Below are positions 1 through 8,444 of a stretch of 64,000 nt of DNA, one piece after another. The stretch comes from JBLXBZ01 sp048265185 (GTDB taxonomy: Bacteria > Pseudomonadota > Alphaproteobacteria > Rhizobiales > Stappiaceae). Below the pieces are notes generated by a model, which ran no database searches, was not told where the DNA came from, and was given only the letters and a program-made list of their open reading frames with translations. Each line of letters opens with the position of its first letter. Position 1 is the stretch's first letter. Location of the stretch: NCBI GenBank assembly GCA_048265185.1, contig JBLXBZ010000003.1:1-64000 (forward strand), read 5' to 3'. The position numbers were made by a program, and so were the translations under genes.

Positions 1-129
1 GACCGTTTCATTGCCTGTCTCCTTCGTTGAGGAACAGGCTAACCCAAAATCGGGAACATCTCAGGGGAGCACGTCACGCTTTATCGACGCGACCTCAAAC
101 CAACCAACCTCGTACTGTCGGCGGAGGAC

Positions 130-936
130 TTGAAAGAGTTCTGCGAACTGCTCGTCGAGGTGAACAAAAAAGCCAAGGAGATCGAGTATAGCAGGCTCGA
201 TCTCAGCAGCTTTGACAGCCCGCAAAAGGCAAGAGCGAGCGTGAATGAACTGGTAACCATCGAGTACAACTATGTCGCAGGCAATGGCGACTCGATGCAG
301 GGCCTCGGCATTCCGAATACGGACGAAAGAGCTTTCCCGGACGACTTACAGTCGTTGTTCGCATCGAACGCGGCATATGCTGAGAGAGCGACCGGGCGTC
401 GGCCCTTGAATACCGTCGAAGTATTCCTCGGCTTCAAGAAACCATCTTTGAAGATCAACTTGCAAACCTCGCCATCCAATCCGACTGAGAACCTTAGCGT
501 AGTCAATGTCGCTGGGCGGGATGAGAATTGGGTGATCTCAACCGCGCAAAAGATTGATGAATTCTTCAAGAAACGGAAGGCGGCCCGCCCCATTATTCAC
601 GGTTCGGGAACCTATGACTACATCATCTATCTCGCGTTCCTGCCTGCGGAGATTTGGCTATTCTACAAATATGCAGCGCCGGTTAGCGGTTGGCTCGAAG
701 AGCAAACGATCTTCCTTAATGTCATCCTTGGCATCTATGGGGTGCTGCTTTCGTTGCTGTTCGCTCGGTTCCTATTTCAGTATGCGCGGTGGCTGTTTCC
801 ACCGATGGAATATTATAAACGCGGCAGATTGGGCGCATTCATCCATCGAAGCATCGCCACCGTCGTTGCGACCGGAGTGGGTGTCAGTGCGACCTACGAC
901 TTGGTAAAGGCAGTAGTCGCGTCATTTGTTCCATGA
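130..936 (+). CDS. membrane protein of unknown function, start unclear
   Basis: I do not recognise this family. The 268-residue product has a charged, soluble N-terminal part (about residues 1-155) and a hydrophobic C-terminal part with three likely membrane segments near residues 163-182, 193-217 and 240-266, so it is probably an inner-membrane protein with a cytoplasmic head. The only start codon in this frame is TTG at 130, with GGCGGAGG about 5 bases upstream. However, the frame stays open back to a TAA at 40-42 and the extra residues look protein-like, so the true N-terminus may be longer, use a rare start, or be cut off by a frameshift near base 45-55, where another frame also reads as protein. 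It lies at the window edge with no recognisable partner. Confidence 0.55.
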   Translation: MKEFCELLVEVNKKAKEIEYSRLDLSSFDSPQKARASVNELVTIEYNYVAGNGDSMQGLGIPNTDERAFPDDLQSLFASNAAYAERATGRRPLNTVEVFLGFKKPSLKINLQTSPSNPTENLSVVNVAGRDENWVISTAQKIDEFFKKRKAARPIIHGSGTYDYIIYLAFLPAEIWLFYKYAAPVSGWLEEQTIFLNVILGIYGVLLSLLFARFLFQYARWLFPPMEYYKRGRLGAFIHRSIATVVATGVGVSATYDLVKAVVASFVP

Positions 937-1530
937 AGAGAGCCGCGACTTAGCCTGAAAGAGGTAGCCGGCGGCGATGTGCACAGCGTCCAACTCATTA
1001 ACTCGCGGCTTCGTTCGGTGTTGATAGCTCGCAGTGCCTGCAAACGGTAGTTTCTCCTGCATCAAGTAAATTCGGTGCATTGCATATCTCACCCCTTTTC
1101 TCGATTTTTTTACCGATTAACCTGTGTTGAAGTCTTGGACACTTGAAAATAACTAAGAACTATTTCGTAAGTCTTACCTTTTGTGGTGCGTAAACGAAAG
1201 TTATTGCACTAAATTCGCGACTATTTATGCGAAAAACCCACACCTAATTACTTATTTTTCCTAGAGGAAAGCGAAGCATTACGCGCTTCCCTACAAAACC
1301 TCCCCAAATTAGGCCAACGAATTTTAAGACCGGCGGCCTTTCATCAAAAATTTGAAAATCTGATACGTCCAACGTGTCAGATTTTTTTCATTTTCATGCA
1401 TGGAATTTTTTATGATATATTATCATCAATACATGATTATTATTAAATATATATAATTCAACATAAAATAATTACCAATTTAACTGCTGTTATAATCATT
1501 TTTATTTATAAACGCTTAAAGGTAACTGCA
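937..1530. other. 594-base non-coding interval, very AT-rich towards its end
   Basis: I see no convincing gene here. The interval holds a strong rho-independent terminator at 1356-1388, then an extremely AT-rich stretch: by hand count 11 of 60 bases are G or C in 1381-1440 and 8 of 60 in 1441-1500. A short perfect inverted repeat (ATGATA/TATCAT with a 3-base spacer) sits at 1412-1426 about 105 bases before the next gene, and could be an operator. Confidence 0.6.
1356..1388 (+). terminator. rho-independent terminator
   Basis: A 13-base stem with one G-T pair (1356-1368 with 1372-1384) and a 3-base loop is followed by a run of seven T at 1382-1388. It would end transcription arriving from the left before the AT-rich promoter region of the next gene. 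Confidence 0.8.
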
Positions 1531-2265
1531 ATGGTAGACATAAAATGGATAAACACTAATGAAGACATTAACATTTATTCACTCGATCAGCTTTTTAAAA
1601 ATTTTACCGCCACAAATGAGACGATAAATCAACCGGACGCGAAAGACAGCTATGAACAGATGATGGCGATAAACACCCAGTTTGGTGAGGTTTTTCGCAA
1701 TATAGTTATAGAAAAATTTAACTTAATTATTCACAATGAAGACGAACAAATACAATTCTGGCGATACATAAAGAATTTTTCTAATACATTCCAACACATT
1801 CTTTATGCTCGCCAAGTTTCAACGAAAATAAACAGCCCTTTTTATAATATTTTTAGAGAACATCTTCGTGAAGAATTTGATCATGACGAAATGCTTATAT
1901 CAAAAAATGCCGATTGGGATCCGATCCTCGACGCATGTGAGAATTGGTTCGTCACCACTGCGTCTAGCGGTCAGGATGTTGAAAAATTAATCTGCGTCAA
2001 TACGGTGATTGAATTCTCCGGCAATATCTTTTCTCGAGAGTTGCGAGGATTTCACAGCAAGTTCGCAAAATATATAAGCGTGCATGAAGAACATGACGAA
2101 GATCACGCCAACGTCGGAGTTAACTATGTGCGCGAATACGCCCTACATCACCCACACGCTGCAATGACTTTGTTAATCAAGACATGGAAAATGCTTCTGG
2201 CAATGTTTGAACGCATTGCCGTGTTGTCTCGCAAGTCAACGCCTTTAGACGCCATTCATTCCTAA
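1531..2265 (+). CDS. putative heme-oxygenase-like (HDO/UndA/TenA-fold) metal-binding protein
   Basis: The 244-residue product is predicted to be all-helical and has no signal peptide. It shows a ligand pattern resembling heme-oxygenase-like diiron oxidases: E115-x2-H118 in one helix, E161 in a later helix, then H185-x3-D189-x2-H192. The last motif matches the HxxxDxxH core-helix pattern of that superfamily (UndA, SznF, CADD-type proteins). By inference it could be a non-haem iron oxidase or oxygenase; the substrate is unknown and no biosynthetic partner is adjacent. It is unusually AT-rich (hand counts of 14, 19 and 23 G+C per 60 bases at 1681, 1561 and 1981, against about 38 per 60 in the his operon at 7861), which suggests acquisition. 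ATG at 1531 follows AAAGGTAACTGCA, a fair ribosome site. Function is unproven; the fold assignment is moderately supported. Confidence 0.5.
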   Translation: MVDIKWINTNEDINIYSLDQLFKNFTATNETINQPDAKDSYEQMMAINTQFGEVFRNIVIEKFNLIIHNEDEQIQFWRYIKNFSNTFQHILYARQVSTKINSPFYNIFREHLREEFDHDEMLISKNADWDPILDACENWFVTTASSGQDVEKLICVNTVIEFSGNIFSRELRGFHSKFAKYISVHEEHDEDHANVGVNYVREYALHHPHAAMTLLIKTWKMLLAMFERIAVLSRKSTPLDAIHS

Positions 2266-2427
2266 CGCACTTTTCAAAGCGCAAATAAATTTGGCGCGCC
2301 CCTTCACTTTAGTCGAACCAAATGGGCCGCGCCATGCACGCTTCCAATGAAATCCCACCGGCCCCAAGTCGCCGTCAGTTGGCAAAGTGACCTTGATTGG
2401 CAACACCGAGCTTTCATAAACAATAAC

Positions 2428-3345
2428 CTAAGCCTTGGTGAAACAATCATAGAATGGGCGCTTACCATACATGGACTTAGCTTTGCATCCATAACCGTAC
2501 CACCAGCACCCCTTGTCTTTCTTGACCTCTATGTGACCGTGACGTTGCTTACGCGAGGACTTATAGACACAGACGGCGCCTTTTTCCGCATCCTTTGGAT
2601 GATCCACATGCAGTCGCTTGAAACCATGCTTTGGCAGAGTTTTAGCCGCCATATAAGCTGAAGAACCCGGTAAATACTTTTTCACCATCCCAGCTTTCAG
2701 CAGATATTTTTTCACGTTTCGATAGCAATATGTCATCCGGCTCCGACGCCGCTTCACTCTTGACTTAGCCCGGCGGGCGCTTTTCTTATTCGACGCCTCT
2801 CTGGCAGGCAAATAAACATAATCCGCAAGCGCCTCCTCCAGCTCCGGCGCCCCGCCGTCATAGACCGTCTCTTCCCCCGCCAGCGGAAAACCTTCATATG
2901 CGTCAGCCCTGACGAGAATGTCGGAAGGAACGCTTTCAACTTGCTCCTGTGTCGCCGTATCTGCAAACAGATCAACCCCAAGGCGCAACATAGAACCGAC
3001 ACCAGGCACGACTTCTCGACCCAAAACCACCAGATGCGCTCCTTGCGGCAACACCACATGGCGGCGACGCTCCAATCCCGTTTCTTGATCTCTCACCAAT
3101 CCATTGGTCAAAATCGGCCGAGTCGCCACGCGGCCTTCCGCCAAAGACGCATCATGAGCGCCCACGGCGCCTTCGGGCGCGGCTTCCAACAAATCCAGTA
3201 AAGCCGAAGCCCTTGGTTTCGCACTCGTAAGCGGAGAGAGAAACATGGAGGGCGACAGTTCAGCCAAAGCCGCACAAGGGGAAATCAGCAAGATAAGCGT
3301 CAGCAATAACCGACCGAAAATTTGTGGCTCAGCATGTAAAAACAC
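2428..3345 (-). CDS. secreted Cys-rich protein with CHAP/NlpC-like C-terminal domain
   Basis: A hydrophobic segment ending in an Ala-rich cleavage-like site (about residues 13-32 of the longest frame) indicates export. After a variable middle and a basic Lys/Arg stretch (about 190-208) comes a C-terminal domain of about 100 residues with TYCYRNVKKYLL, a G-x-A-V-C-V-Y strand and HGHIEVK. These resemble the Cys and His active-site segments of CHAP or NlpC/P60-type cell-wall peptidases (candidate C211 and H273 or H275, longest-frame numbering). Several further cysteines suggest disulphides. I chose GTG at 3345 because AAAGGTGAG lies about 7 bases upstream; the frame extends to GTG at 3357 without such a site. 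A peptidoglycan-cleaving or periplasmic role is inference. The gene stands alone, converging with the 1531 gene. Confidence 0.6.
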   Translation of the reverse strand: MFLHAEPQIFGRLLLTLILLISPCAALAELSPSMFLSPLTSAKPRASALLDLLEAAPEGAVGAHDASLAEGRVATRPILTNGLVRDQETGLERRRHVVLPQGAHLVVLGREVVPGVGSMLRLGVDLFADTATQEQVESVPSDILVRADAYEGFPLAGEETVYDGGAPELEEALADYVYLPAREASNKKSARRAKSRVKRRRSRMTYCYRNVKKYLLKAGMVKKYLPGSSAYMAAKTLPKHGFKRLHVDHPKDAEKGAVCVYKSSRKQRHGHIEVKKDKGCWWYGYGCKAKSMYGKRPFYDCFTKA

Positions 3346-3677
3346 TATTCTTCTCACCTTTAATCAAAGTCGAAGCGAGAGCTCAAACGCCACTCGCCAA
3401 CCCAGACACAAGACGCATGACAGCAATCCCACGCGGAACGCGCCGCGCAGGTGAAGCCATTTGTCAGGAACGAAACGACGCAGCTACAAACTCTGCAATG
3501 CCCGGAAGGTTTTCACCTTCAGAGATCCAGAAAGCCGTCTAGTCGAGGCCGGGGGTTTCATGTAAAAATGTGAAGAAATTGCGACGATGAAATATTTCGT
3601 TCAAATCAGCTTAAAGAAAATAAGCTAAAGGCCAACGATTATGTCACCGTTAGCCTTTATTTATCAATCCGTTATTC
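3346..3677. other. 332-base intergenic interval
   Basis: This lies between the start of the secreted protein gene and the 3' end of pyrF. It holds the pyrF terminator at 3626-3659 and presumably the promoter for the leftward secreted-protein gene. I recognise nothing else; the short frames crossing it have no ribosome site or protein-like composition. Confidence 0.6.
3626..3659 (-). terminator. terminator downstream of pyrF
   Basis: Arms 3626-3637 and 3648-3659 pair over 12 bases with one mismatch around a 10-base loop. Read on the minus strand, the hairpin is followed by a T-rich stretch, and it begins 19 bases beyond the pyrF stop. Confidence 0.7.
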
Positions 3678-4409
3678 TCACAGAGCCTGCGCAATTTCTG
3701 CGACGATATTTTCCGCCGCCTCGCGCCGATCTTCAGCGCCTAGGACCGGACGCCCCACCACAAGATAGTCCGCGCCAGCCTTGATCGCGTCAAATGGGGT
3801 CATCACCCGCTTCTGATCTCCGGCGGCGCTTCCCGAAGGGCGAACCCCTGGAGTGACGATCACCATGTCCGAACCAACGGCGGCGCGAATTTCTCCCGCT
3901 TCAAGGGGCGAGCACACCAACCCGCCCATACCGGCGGCGGCGGCGGCGCGCGCGCGCGCGTTCACAAGCTCGCCCACGGTCCCTGCATATCCCGCCTTCG
4001 TGAAGTCGTTCTGATCCATTGACGTCAGCACGCTCACACCCAGCAAGCACAACTTGGCCTCGTTCTCGCCCAAGGCCTCCACCGCCGCCCGCATGCATTT
4101 TGGATAGGCGTGCAGGGTCACGAAAGTCATGCCCATCTGAGCGATGTTGCGCACCGCGCTGGCTATGGTGTTGTCAATGTCCAGAAGCTTCACATCGAGA
4201 AAAACCTTATGTCCTTGCGCCGCCAACTCCTGGGCAAGTTCAAGACCACCGGCGAATTGCAGCTGCATGCCAATTTTATAGACGCCGACGGCGCCTTCCG
4301 TTTCCCGAATGATTTCACGCGCTTGCTCGCACGTGGGAACGTCTAGCGCCAAAATAAGTCGATCTGTTGCGGATTGCGGCGCAAAGCCAGCTTTCGGCGT
4401 CAAAGACAT
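3678..4409 (-). CDS. pyrF: orotidine 5'-phosphate decarboxylase
   Basis: Converts OMP to UMP, the last step of de novo pyrimidine synthesis, in the cytoplasm. The 243-residue TIM barrel is of normal length. It has the substrate Asp in LALDVP (D23), K45, and the catalytic D72-x-K74-x2-D77 tetrad segment (DVKLLDIDNT), followed by TPGVRPSG, the phosphate-binding Arg loop near the C-terminus. It stands alone on the minus strand, divergent from the histidine operon with about 250 bases between, and has its own terminator. The start at 4409 is a well-placed ATG. Confidence 0.95.
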   Translation of the reverse strand: MSLTPKAGFAPQSATDRLILALDVPTCEQAREIIRETEGAVGVYKIGMQLQFAGGLELAQELAAQGHKVFLDVKLLDIDNTIASAVRNIAQMGMTFVTLHAYPKCMRAAVEALGENEAKLCLLGVSVLTSMDQNDFTKAGYAGTVGELVNARARAAAAAGMGGLVCSPLEAGEIRAAVGSDMVIVTPGVRPSGSAAGDQKRVMTPFDAIKAGADYLVVGRPVLGAEDRREAAENIVAEIAQAL

Positions 4410-4662
4410 TGCAAATCTCCATCACATCAAAGCGCGTCAAGGCGCGTGGGAAGAATTTCAGGAAGTCGGTTGCGGTGATACAGCCCAAAATACTTAGACG
4501 CCAGCTATTTCACAACGCGTAATAGCCTCTTTCGCCAGCGAACGAGCGCATATGCTATTCCCTTCGCGCCTCGCAGTTGGTACAACGCAACCGCTTTGAT
4601 GAACAAATCCGGCGTAAGGTCAAAAAGACTCTTGCGCCGACGTTAGAAACAAGGACGCATAA

Positions 4663-5256
4663 ATGCGCATCGCGGAGATCACGCGCAGCACTGGGGAAAC
4701 CCAGATTCAAGTGAACGTCTCGCTCGATGGATCCGGCGCGTTCGACATACAAACCGGCGTTGGTTTTTTCGACCATATGCTGGAGCAATTGTCGCGCCAC
4801 TCCCTTATTGACATGACCATTCGCGCCGCGGGCGACACCCATATTGATTTCCATCATACGGTGGAAGACGTCGGCATCGCTCTAGGTCAGGCGCTGCGCG
4901 AGGCTTTGGGCGACATGAGCGGCGTCACCCGTTACGCTGATTGCCATCTGGCCATGGACGAAGCGTTGACCCGCTGCGCGCTGGATGTGTCCGGCCGGGC
5001 GTTTCTTGTTTGGCAAGTGGAGTTCTCCCGCGACAAGATCGGCGATTTCGACACCGAGTTGTTCGAAGAGTTTTTCCGCGCTTTCGCCATGAACGCCGGC
5101 CTGACGCTCCATGTAACCACATTGCACGGCTCCAATTGTCATCACATCGCCGAGAGCTGTTTCAAGGCGGTGGCCCGCGCCCTGCGCATGGCGATCGAAC
5201 CCGATCCCCGCCAGGGAACGCGCATTCCCTCCACCAAAGGGCAACTCGGAGGCTAG
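4663..5256 (+). CDS. hisB: imidazoleglycerol-phosphate dehydratase
   Basis: Dehydrates imidazole glycerol phosphate to imidazole acetol phosphate in histidine synthesis. The 197-residue size is that of the monofunctional enzyme, without the phosphatase domain fused in enterics. The manganese-binding duplicated motifs are visible: FFDHMLEQLSRH, DFHHTVEDVG, and GSNCHHIAESCFKA in the second half. ATG at 4663 has AAGGA about 9 bases upstream. It is the first gene of a tight run hisB-DUF2628-hisH-hisA-hisF-hisE-coaA, an arrangement common in alphaproteobacteria. Confidence 0.96.
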   Translation: MRIAEITRSTGETQIQVNVSLDGSGAFDIQTGVGFFDHMLEQLSRHSLIDMTIRAAGDTHIDFHHTVEDVGIALGQALREALGDMSGVTRYADCHLAMDEALTRCALDVSGRAFLVWQVEFSRDKIGDFDTELFEEFFRAFAMNAGLTLHVTTLHGSNCHHIAESCFKAVARALRMAIEPDPRQGTRIPSTKGQLGG

Positions 5257-5262
5257 TCAACC

Positions 5263-5859
5263 ATGGCCACATATTGCGTCATGCTTCCGCCCAAAACACA
5301 GGGCGGCGCCTTTTCCGCCCCTATGGCTGAACGCGCGCGGTTCATCAAAGACGGCATATCCTGGCCAGCATTGGTCGCGCCGATTTTATGGTTGTTGTGG
5401 CATCGCATGTGGCTGGTGTTTCTCGCCTATATAGCCGGCGCATTGGCGCTGGAAGGTCTTTCTCGCGCTTTTGGCGGTCCGGCCGTAGGCGTCAGCTCCT
5501 TTCTGCTGGGTATTTTATTCGCTCTGGAAGCCAATAATCTGCGCTGCTGGAGTTTAGAGCGCCGCGGCTGGCGCTTTGACGCAGTCAGCGACGGAGCGGA
5601 TATGGACGAGGCGGAACTAAGATATTATCACGCTCGCGCGCCCATCAGCGCCGACGCGGCCAGCTCCCCGATGGACGCATCCCCGCTCAGCGCCCCCATA
5701 GACGCATTGGTCCAAACGTCGCCGCGTCCCACAACGCGCCCCTCCGTGCGGATTGGCTCCGAAGCCGTCGTCGGGCTCACCCTCGCTCGAGACGAATTCA
5801 GCCGGCCGGACATGGATCAGCCTGATGCGGACAACCGCGAGCCAAACCGAAACGGATAA
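5263..5859 (+). CDS. DUF2628 membrane protein in the his operon
   Basis: The 198-residue protein begins with a short soluble segment (YCVMLPP) followed by a conserved DUF2628-type region with two or three hydrophobic segments (about residues 34-85) and a polar, variable tail. It starts 6 bases after hisB and ends 2 bases before hisH. In many Rhizobiales a DUF2628 gene occupies exactly this position. No enzymatic role is known to me, and the operon position suggests co-expression rather than a histidine-specific function. Confidence 0.8.
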   Translation: MATYCVMLPPKTQGGAFSAPMAERARFIKDGISWPALVAPILWLLWHRMWLVFLAYIAGALALEGLSRAFGGPAVGVSSFLLGILFALEANNLRCWSLERRGWRFDAVSDGADMDEAELRYYHARAPISADAASSPMDASPLSAPIDALVQTSPRPTTRPSVRIGSEAVVGLTLARDEFSRPDMDQPDADNREPNRNG

Positions 5860-5861
5860 TA

Positions 5862-6512
5862 ATGACCATCACAATTATCGATTACGGTTCAGGCAATCTA
5901 TGCTCGGCCGCAAAAGCTTTCGAACGCGCCGCCGCGGCATTTGACGCGCCGCCAAGCGTTCATGTGACCAGCGATCCACAGCATGTGGCCAAAGCGGACA
6001 GAATTATTCTTCCCGGCGTTGGCGCTTTCGCCGACTGCCGGCGCGGCCTTGGCGCCATAGACGGCATGATAGAGGCTCTGCAAGAAGCGGTGATCGACAA
6101 AGGGCGTCCCTTTCTAGGCATTTGCGTGGGCATGCAATTAATGGCCAGTCGCGGACTGGAGTTTGAGACCATCGACGGTCTCGGCTGGATCGACGCGGAC
6201 GTCACGCAAATGCGTGTCAGCGATCCCACGTTGAAAATTCCGCATATGGGCTGGAACACCATCAATGTCCACGGCGCACACCCCATCTTGCAAAATATAG
6301 AAACCGGGGAGGGCGGTCTGCACGCCTATTTCGTACATTCGTTCCACGCCGACTGTCGGCGTCCCGAAGAGCGTCTCGCCACATTCGATTATGGCGGCGC
6401 ATTCACCGCGATGATCGCCCGTGACAATATGGTCGGCACGCAGTTTCATCCGGAAAAAAGCCAAAAGCTTGGCCTGCGTTTGATCGAAAACTTTTTGAAC
6501 TGGGCGCCCTAA
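5862..6512 (+). CDS. hisH: imidazole glycerol phosphate synthase, glutaminase subunit
   Basis: Class-I glutamine amidotransferase that supplies ammonia to HisF. The 216 residues carry the catalytic triad: nucleophile C88 in FLGICVGMQ, and H196 and E198 in TQFHPEKSQ. The N-terminal IIDYGSGNL and the PGVGAF oxyanion segment are typical. It lies immediately after the DUF2628 gene and 24 bases before hisA; the HisF partner is encoded two genes downstream. Confidence 0.96.
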   Translation: MTITIIDYGSGNLCSAAKAFERAAAAFDAPPSVHVTSDPQHVAKADRIILPGVGAFADCRRGLGAIDGMIEALQEAVIDKGRPFLGICVGMQLMASRGLEFETIDGLGWIDADVTQMRVSDPTLKIPHMGWNTINVHGAHPILQNIETGEGGLHAYFVHSFHADCRRPEERLATFDYGGAFTAMIARDNMVGTQFHPEKSQKLGLRLIENFLNWAP

Positions 6513-6536
6513 GGCCTTCCCCGTCAGGATAAGATA

Positions 6537-7277
6537 ATGATCCTTTTTCCCGCCATCGACCTCAAACAAGGTCAATGTGTTCGCTTGAAACTCGGCGATA
6601 TGGCTCAAGCCACCGTTTTCAATGACGACCCCGGCGCGCAGGCGCGCAGTTTCCAGCAACAAGGCTTCAAATGGCTTCACGTGGTGGATCTGGACGGCGC
6701 ATTCGCCGGCGAGAGCCAGAACGCCTCCGCCGTCGACGCCATTCTCGCCGCCACGTCAAACCCGGTTCAGCTTGGCGGCGGCATTCGCACCATGGCCCAT
6801 ATTGACGCCTGGCTGACCAAAGGCGTCAACCGGGTCATCCTTGGCACCGTCGCCGTTCGCGATCCCGATCTGGTGAAGGCCGCCTGCAAGGCCCACCCAG
6901 GACGCATCGCCGTCGGCATTGACGCGCGCGGCGGCAAAGTCGCCGTCGAAGGCTGGGCCGAAACGTCGGAGCTGAGCGCCATTGATCTGGCGCGTCGTTT
7001 CGAAGACGCCGGCGTTTCCGCCATCATCTACACAGATATCGACAGGGACGGCGTTTTAACTGGAATCAATTTTCCCTCAACCCTTGAACTGGCCAAAGCC
7101 GTGTCAATTCCGGTGATCGCCTCCGGCGGTTTGGCGGGCATCGAGGATATTCGCCGACTCATGCAGCCGGAATGCGCCATTCTGGAAGGCGCTATTTCCG
7201 GCCGCGCCCTATACGACGGACGCCTTGATCCGCTCGAAGCCATGGCCGTCATCAACGGAAGCGACCCATCATGTTGA
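6537..7277 (+). CDS. hisA: ProFAR isomerase (HisA)
   Basis: Catalyses the Amadori rearrangement of ProFAR to PRFAR in histidine synthesis. The 246-residue beta-alpha barrel has the two catalytic aspartates in place: D8 in FPAIDLKQG and D129 in AVGIDARGG, plus the phosphate-binding GGGIRT and ASGGL loops. The HisA and HisF halves of the pathway are adjacent, and hisA overlaps hisF by 7 bases, suggesting translational coupling. The second half of the barrel repeats the phosphate-binding pattern of the first, as expected. Confidence 0.96.
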   Translation: MILFPAIDLKQGQCVRLKLGDMAQATVFNDDPGAQARSFQQQGFKWLHVVDLDGAFAGESQNASAVDAILAATSNPVQLGGGIRTMAHIDAWLTKGVNRVILGTVAVRDPDLVKAACKAHPGRIAVGIDARGGKVAVEGWAETSELSAIDLARRFEDAGVSAIIYTDIDRDGVLTGINFPSTLELAKAVSIPVIASGGLAGIEDIRRLMQPECAILEGAISGRALYDGRLDPLEAMAVINGSDPSC

Positions 7278-8047
7278 AAGCGCGAATAATCCCCTGTCTC
7301 GACGTCAAGGACGGCCGCGTGGTCAAGGGCGTTAATTTCGTTGATCTTATTGACGCGGGCGATCCTGTGGAAGCCGCCAAAGCCTATGACGCGGCTGGCG
7401 CCGATGAGCTGTGCTTTCTCGACATCACCGCCTCCCATGAAGGTCGCGACACGATTTACGACGTGGTTCGGCGCACCGCCGAGGCCTGCTTCATGCCCGT
7501 GACCGTTGGCGGCGGCGTGCGTACGGTGGAGGATATTCGCAAGCTCTTGTTATCGGGCGCCGACAAAGTCTCCATCAACACCGCCGCCGTCGCCAACCCG
7601 GATTTCGTTCGGGAGGCGTCGAAGAAATTCGGCGCCCAATGCATCGTCGTCTCCATCGACGCCAAACAGGTGAACGCGCCGGGAGAAGCCGAGCGATTTG
7701 AAATCTTCACCCATGGCGGGCGAAAGCCAACCGGTATTGACGCCGTTGAATTCGCCCGGAAAATGGCGGATTTGGGGGCAGGGGAGCTTCTCGTAACCTC
7801 CATGGACCGCGACGGCACGAAATCTGGCTATAACATCGCATTAACCCGCGCCGTCGCCGACGCCGTGACCATACCGGTCATCGCCAGCGGCGGCGTTGGT
7901 TCGCTGGACCATTTGGTTGAAGGCGTACGCGACGGCCACGCCACCGCCGTTCTAGCCGCCTCAATCTTTCACTTTGGCGATCATACCGTGCGCGAAGCCA
8001 AAACCTATATGGCCAACGCCGGCGTCCCCATGCGCCTTGACGCTTGA
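7271..8047 (+). CDS. hisF: imidazole glycerol phosphate synthase, cyclase subunit
   Basis: Condenses PRFAR with ammonia from HisH to give IGP and AICAR. The 258-residue barrel has the catalytic D11 (IPCLDVKDGRVVKG) and D130 (VVSIDAK), and the phosphate loops GGGVRT and ASGGVG. The start overlaps the end of hisA. AICAR released here is the substrate of PurH, which is encoded at 50650 in this window. Confidence 0.97.
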   Translation: MLKARIIPCLDVKDGRVVKGVNFVDLIDAGDPVEAAKAYDAAGADELCFLDITASHEGRDTIYDVVRRTAEACFMPVTVGGGVRTVEDIRKLLLSGADKVSINTAAVANPDFVREASKKFGAQCIVVSIDAKQVNAPGEAERFEIFTHGGRKPTGIDAVEFARKMADLGAGELLVTSMDRDGTKSGYNIALTRAVADAVTIPVIASGGVGSLDHLVEGVRDGHATAVLAASIFHFGDHTVREAKTYMANAGVPMRLDA

Positions 8048-8078
8048 TCCATCCGCTTTACCAAAGGCCGCCAGACCA

Positions 8079-8402
8079 ATGTCCAATTTCACGCTTCCCG
8101 ACCTTGCGCGTATCATAGACGAACGCGCCCACGCCGACGACCCCTCGTCCTACACCCGAAAACTCATGGGCAAGGGCGTTCCCAAAATTGCCCAAAAGGT
8201 CGGAGAGGAAGCGGTGGAGCTGGCGATCGCCGCCGTTCAAAATGACCCGAAAGAAGTGAAGGCGGAAACGGCGGACCTTTTCTATCATATTCTCGTTCTG
8301 CTACAGGCTATGGACGTACCGCTTGAAGAGGTGATGCGGGAGCTTGCTCAAAGAACAAACCAGACAGGCCTTGAGGAAAAAGCCTCTCGCCCGAAAGACT
8401 GA
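8079..8402 (+). CDS. hisE: phosphoribosyl-ATP pyrophosphatase
   Basis: Hydrolyses PR-ATP to PR-AMP, the second histidine step. The 107-residue product is the monofunctional HisE type. KVGEEAVELAIAA and ETADLFYHILVLL are the MazG-like helices with the metal-binding acidic residues. The frame is open upstream, but ATG at 8079 (MSNFTLPDLA) gives the expected family length; translation from farther upstream would run over the end of hisF. HisI (PR-AMP cyclohydrolase) is not in this window. Confidence 0.93.
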   Translation: MSNFTLPDLARIIDERAHADDPSSYTRKLMGKGVPKIAQKVGEEAVELAIAAVQNDPKEVKAETADLFYHILVLLQAMDVPLEEVMRELAQRTNQTGLEEKASRPKD

Positions 8403-8444
8403 GCCTGTTGCGCTTGACGAATGGGTTTTGGAGAAAAGGGAACG

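Noticed and set aside
3947..3962. A run of GCGCGCGC inside pyrF, looking like a simple repeat
   Set aside because: It encodes Ala-Arg codons in frame within a conserved enzyme and is explained by coding.
4019..4346. Plus-strand open frames over pyrF
   Set aside because: Shadow frames of a conserved minus-strand gene, without ribosome sites or family resemblance.
4410..4662. Possible attenuator or leader peptide before hisB
   Set aside because: No His-codon run or terminator/antiterminator pair is visible in the 253-base gap.
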